Origin: Planctomycetota bacterium
GTDB lineage: Bacteria > Planctomycetota > Phycisphaerae > WQYP01 > JAJZKY01
DNA length: 7,429 nt
Assembly: GCA_021803885.1 (NCBI GenBank)
Contig: JAJZKY010000212.1
Coordinates: 1 to 7,429, forward strand
Direction: 5' to 3'
Shown: piece by piece, positions 5,235 to 7,429 of the stretch
Numbering within the stretch: position 1 is the stretch's first letter
Layout of the letters: the number at the start of each line of letters is the position of its first letter
The notes under the pieces: generated by a model
Seen by the model: the letters and a program-made list of their open reading frames with translations, nothing else
Database searches by the model: none
What the model was told of the DNA's origin: nothing
Program-made: the position numbers and the translations under genes

Positions 5235-7429
5235 ATGACAACCCAGGCTTTATCTTTGCCCTTCAGCCGGCGCCGCCTGCTCGGTATGGCGACGGTCGGA
5301 ATGATTCCACTTATAAGCACATCCAATGCGGCGGAGGCCCGTTCCTCCCGCGGCGTGGAGTACGCTTCAGGTGACGCCGGCCCCGGGCCCCAGCCGCCGG
5401 TGCGGGCCTTTCATGAACACGGCCTGACGATCATGGACAATGGCTTTATTCGCATCGAATTTGATCCCCATCGCGCGGCAATCACGACATTGAGTGCTGA
5501 TTATTTTGGGCGCGGCCATTACCGGAATAATCTTCTGGGATCGGATGGCATCCGGTTGGAGACGGTCCGGCATGACGGCAAAACGGTGCCGCCGAAAGTC
5601 CTGACCGCCGGACCTAAAACAACCCTCACCGGCTCTCCAGATATACGGTTGCGGCTGCCGGTGATGGTCCCGGCCGATGAGGCTGCCGTGCGGTCACAAT
5701 GGATCATTACCCTGAAGCCCGGCGCGCGGTGGTTTGAACTGCATATGCGTACAGACATTCCCAATTCCGCCGCCGCAGGTCTGGTGCGTGTGCGGGTCAG
5801 TTGCAACCAGTGGTTCTTCAATGCGCTGTATCAGCGTGGTAATGTACAGTTGATCGAAGGGCAATCGCGGACGTTCTGTTCGCGCGATCCACTGGATGTG
5901 TTCTACACCATGGACTGTGAGAACGGCTCGATCTCCATCGTGCCGCAAAAAGCGGACAGTATCCTGGAAAACAATCTGTTTTCAGGCACGGTCAATCAAT
6001 GGGGGGCCAGTTCCTGCGGATTGGATCAGGTGCTGTGCGGCGCATCGCATATTGCAGATCAATGGATTGCGCTTGACGAATTCCGCCCGGTCAACCGGGC
6101 CAATCCCGCCGGTGGTGTAATCAACGCTTCATTTCGTCTATACGCGTCTGATCAGGCTTTTCCGGTGCATACACTGCCGGCGGATGTCTCCATGGAATTC
6201 AAGGATCTGGCGGCATTTTACACGGCAGTTTACGGAAGTTCCGCCGGGGTATTGGGTTCCTATGCCATTCCCGGCAGTGCTTATCCCAATCTGGCCACAC
6301 CGAACCGGCCTTATGGCGACGGCAACAGTTTTTTTGATCCCGATGCGTGGAGCACCGTTACAACACTCAGTTATTCCGGTGACCCGCTGCTGGCCCGCCT
6401 GGCCCGGCAGGTGGTGGAGCGCAGCGCCCGGCACATGACTGCGGACGGGCAGATACCGCACAATTTTAACGGCACAGTCCCCAGCCTGATAGCCATTTCC
6501 GGGGCCACACAATCCGGTCCTAATGTATTCTGGACGCTGGCATGTTTTGATTATGCCATGGGAACCGGTGATGAGCGCTGGCTGAAAAGGCAGTACCCCG
6601 TGATAAAAAAGGCAGTCGAGTGGTTGCTGCATCGCTACGATCCCAAAGTCAAACTTGTAAAATTTACCGGATCGCTTTTTGTCGACGTGTTCATCCGGTA
6701 TGGTTACACGCTGGATACCAATATGGCCGTCGTTGGTCTTCTGGATCGCATTGCTCCGGTATCCGAATTCTGCGGTGATACATCCGGCGCCCGGCGCTAC
6801 CGCCAGCTTCAGGCGGCGATCAGCGAAGGTATCCGCACGGAACTCTGGAATGGGAAGGATCATTTCGTTACGCAACGCAATACGAACGGCACAGTCCGTG
6901 ACATGGTGGATTATGACGGCAACTTTGGCGCCCTGGCTTTTGGCGTGGTGGATGACGCCGCATGGCGGACCGCGATGTTCTATCGTCTGGACAGCGGATC
7001 GCATACCCACCCCGGTGGACGTGGTACGTGGGTTTCACAGAAGTATTATGGCGCATCGGATTGTTATAAAGGCAATACGGGAGATTCAGCTACCGCAATG
7101 GGCCGTATCTGGTGGCTGGATATGCTGGCGCGCCACCGGTATCCCAACAGCCATAATCGTAATATATTCAACTTGACCTATGACAACATCCGGGGCGATC
7201 TGCTGGCCAATACCTGGTTAACTGAACGCTATGGCGTCCGCGGGCAGCGTATTCGCACCAACTATTACCACGAGTATCCGGAGATTGTATCCATGGTGAT
7301 GCGCACCATGCGCTACGGCATTGATGTGCGGATGGATTGTGTGGTGATCCGCCCCATAGAGCCGATGGATTTTGATTTCCAGGCGGGGCTTCTACGCGTT
7401 TCGTACCGCCGGCAGCGTGTGAATATTCA
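5235..7429 (+). CDS. Tat-exported (alpha/alpha)6 six-hairpin glycosidase-like protein (3' partial)
   Basis: ATG 5235 opens a frame of 731 codons with no stop before the window ends. Residues 11-16 (SRRRLL) followed by a hydrophobic segment form a Tat signal, with likely cleavage after AEA (33-35). Residues about 60-320 look like a beta-sandwich with many alternating strands. From about 322 (FKDLAAFY) to about 635, amphipathic helices alternate with loops, as in the (alpha/alpha)6 toroid of six-hairpin glycosidases (the clan that includes GH63, GH78 and GH95). Notable segments are DGQIPHNFNGTVPSL, the acidic FVDVFIRYGYTLDTN (482-496), MVDYDGNFGALAFG (557-570) and YYGASDCYKGNTGDSATAMG. From about 640 a beta-rich C-terminal domain starts, including RTNYYHEYPEIV and VIRPIEPMDFDFQAGLLRV. 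I cannot place it in a numbered GH family or pick the catalytic acid and base; D484, D494, D559 and D561 are candidates by position. The C-terminal domain looks nearly complete, so probably only a short tail is missing. It probably attacks a sugar linkage outside the cytoplasm, alongside the GH92 and beta-helix proteins. Confidence 0.75.
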   Translation, partial: MTTQALSLPFSRRRLLGMATVGMIPLISTSNAAEARSSRGVEYASGDAGPGPQPPVRAFHEHGLTIMDNGFIRIEFDPHRAAITTLSADYFGRGHYRNNLLGSDGIRLETVRHDGKTVPPKVLTAGPKTTLTGSPDIRLRLPVMVPADEAAVRSQWIITLKPGARWFELHMRTDIPNSAAAGLVRVRVSCNQWFFNALYQRGNVQLIEGQSRTFCSRDPLDVFYTMDCENGSISIVPQKADSILENNLFSGTVNQWGASSCGLDQVLCGASHIADQWIALDEFRPVNRANPAGGVINASFRLYASDQAFPVHTLPADVSMEFKDLAAFYTAVYGSSAGVLGSYAIPGSAYPNLATPNRPYGDGNSFFDPDAWSTVTTLSYSGDPLLARLARQVVERSARHMTADGQIPHNFNGTVPSLIAISGATQSGPNVFWTLACFDYAMGTGDERWLKRQYPVIKKAVEWLLHRYDPKVKLVKFTGSLFVDVFIRYGYTLDTNMAVVGLLDRIAPVSEFCGDTSGARRYRQLQAAISEGIRTELWNGKDHFVTQRNTNGTVRDMVDYDGNFGALAFGVVDDAAWRTAMFYRLDSGSHTHPGGRGTWVSQKYYGASDCYKGNTGDSATAMGRIWWLDMLARHRYPNSHNRNIFNLTYDNIRGDLLANTWLTERYGVRGQRIRTNYYHEYPEIVSMVMRTMRYGIDVRMDCVVIRPIEPMDFDFQAGLLRVSYRRQRVNI

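Noticed and set aside
6138..7010. Long minus-strand open frame (290 codons)
   Set aside because: It lies wholly antisense to the six-hairpin gene, whose frame is continuous with a Tat signal and coherent domain pattern. The antisense translation is Cys/Arg/His-rich with no recognisable domain and no good ribosome binding site.

Overview
The window reads as part of a carbohydrate-degradation locus from a PVC-group bacterium, most likely a planctomycete (Phycisphaerae-like) or a relative such as Lentisphaerae or Verrucomicrobia. This is an inference from gene types: a pseudopilin-like protein of the H-X9-DG / DUF1559 kind, which is heavily multiplied in those phyla, followed by three exported carbohydrate-active proteins, all with twin-arginine (Tat) signals. 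Everything recognised is on the + strand. I cannot name a species.

Layout. Bases 1-798 hold the C-terminal 265 residues of the pseudopilin-like protein; its N-terminal methylation/membrane segment lies upstream of the window. After 40 bases comes 839-2212, a Tat-exported right-handed beta-helix protein of the pectate lyase / GH28-related superfamily. After 80 bases comes 2293-4830, a complete glycoside hydrolase family 92 (Ca2+-dependent exo-alpha-mannosidase) protein with a Tat signal and a probable lipobox. A 404-base gap follows (4831-5234). It has no convincing gene but carries several inverted repeats and a plausible promoter. From 5235 to the window end is a Tat-exported multidomain protein that looks like an (alpha/alpha)6 'six-hairpin' glycosidase: N-terminal beta-sandwich, helical toroid, and the start of a C-terminal beta domain. 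It runs off the right edge without a stop codon.

How the genes may work together. The first three genes are closely spaced and same-strand, and the second and third share a nearly identical ribosome-binding leader before a GTG start, so they are probably co-transcribed. The fourth probably has its own promoter in the 404-base gap, where an 8+8 bp perfect dyad at 5151-5169 is a candidate operator. The proposed picture is an extracytoplasmic system for a complex plant or algal glycan or a mannose-bearing glycoprotein. The beta-helix protein would act on or bind a uronic-acid-type backbone, the GH92 enzyme would trim alpha-mannose, the six-hairpin protein would release another sugar, and the pseudopilin-like protein would be a surface or secretion component. 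The substrate and the cooperation are inference. The individual family calls for the beta-helix and GH92 proteins are strong.

No rRNA, tRNA, CRISPR array, insertion sequence or integrase was seen.
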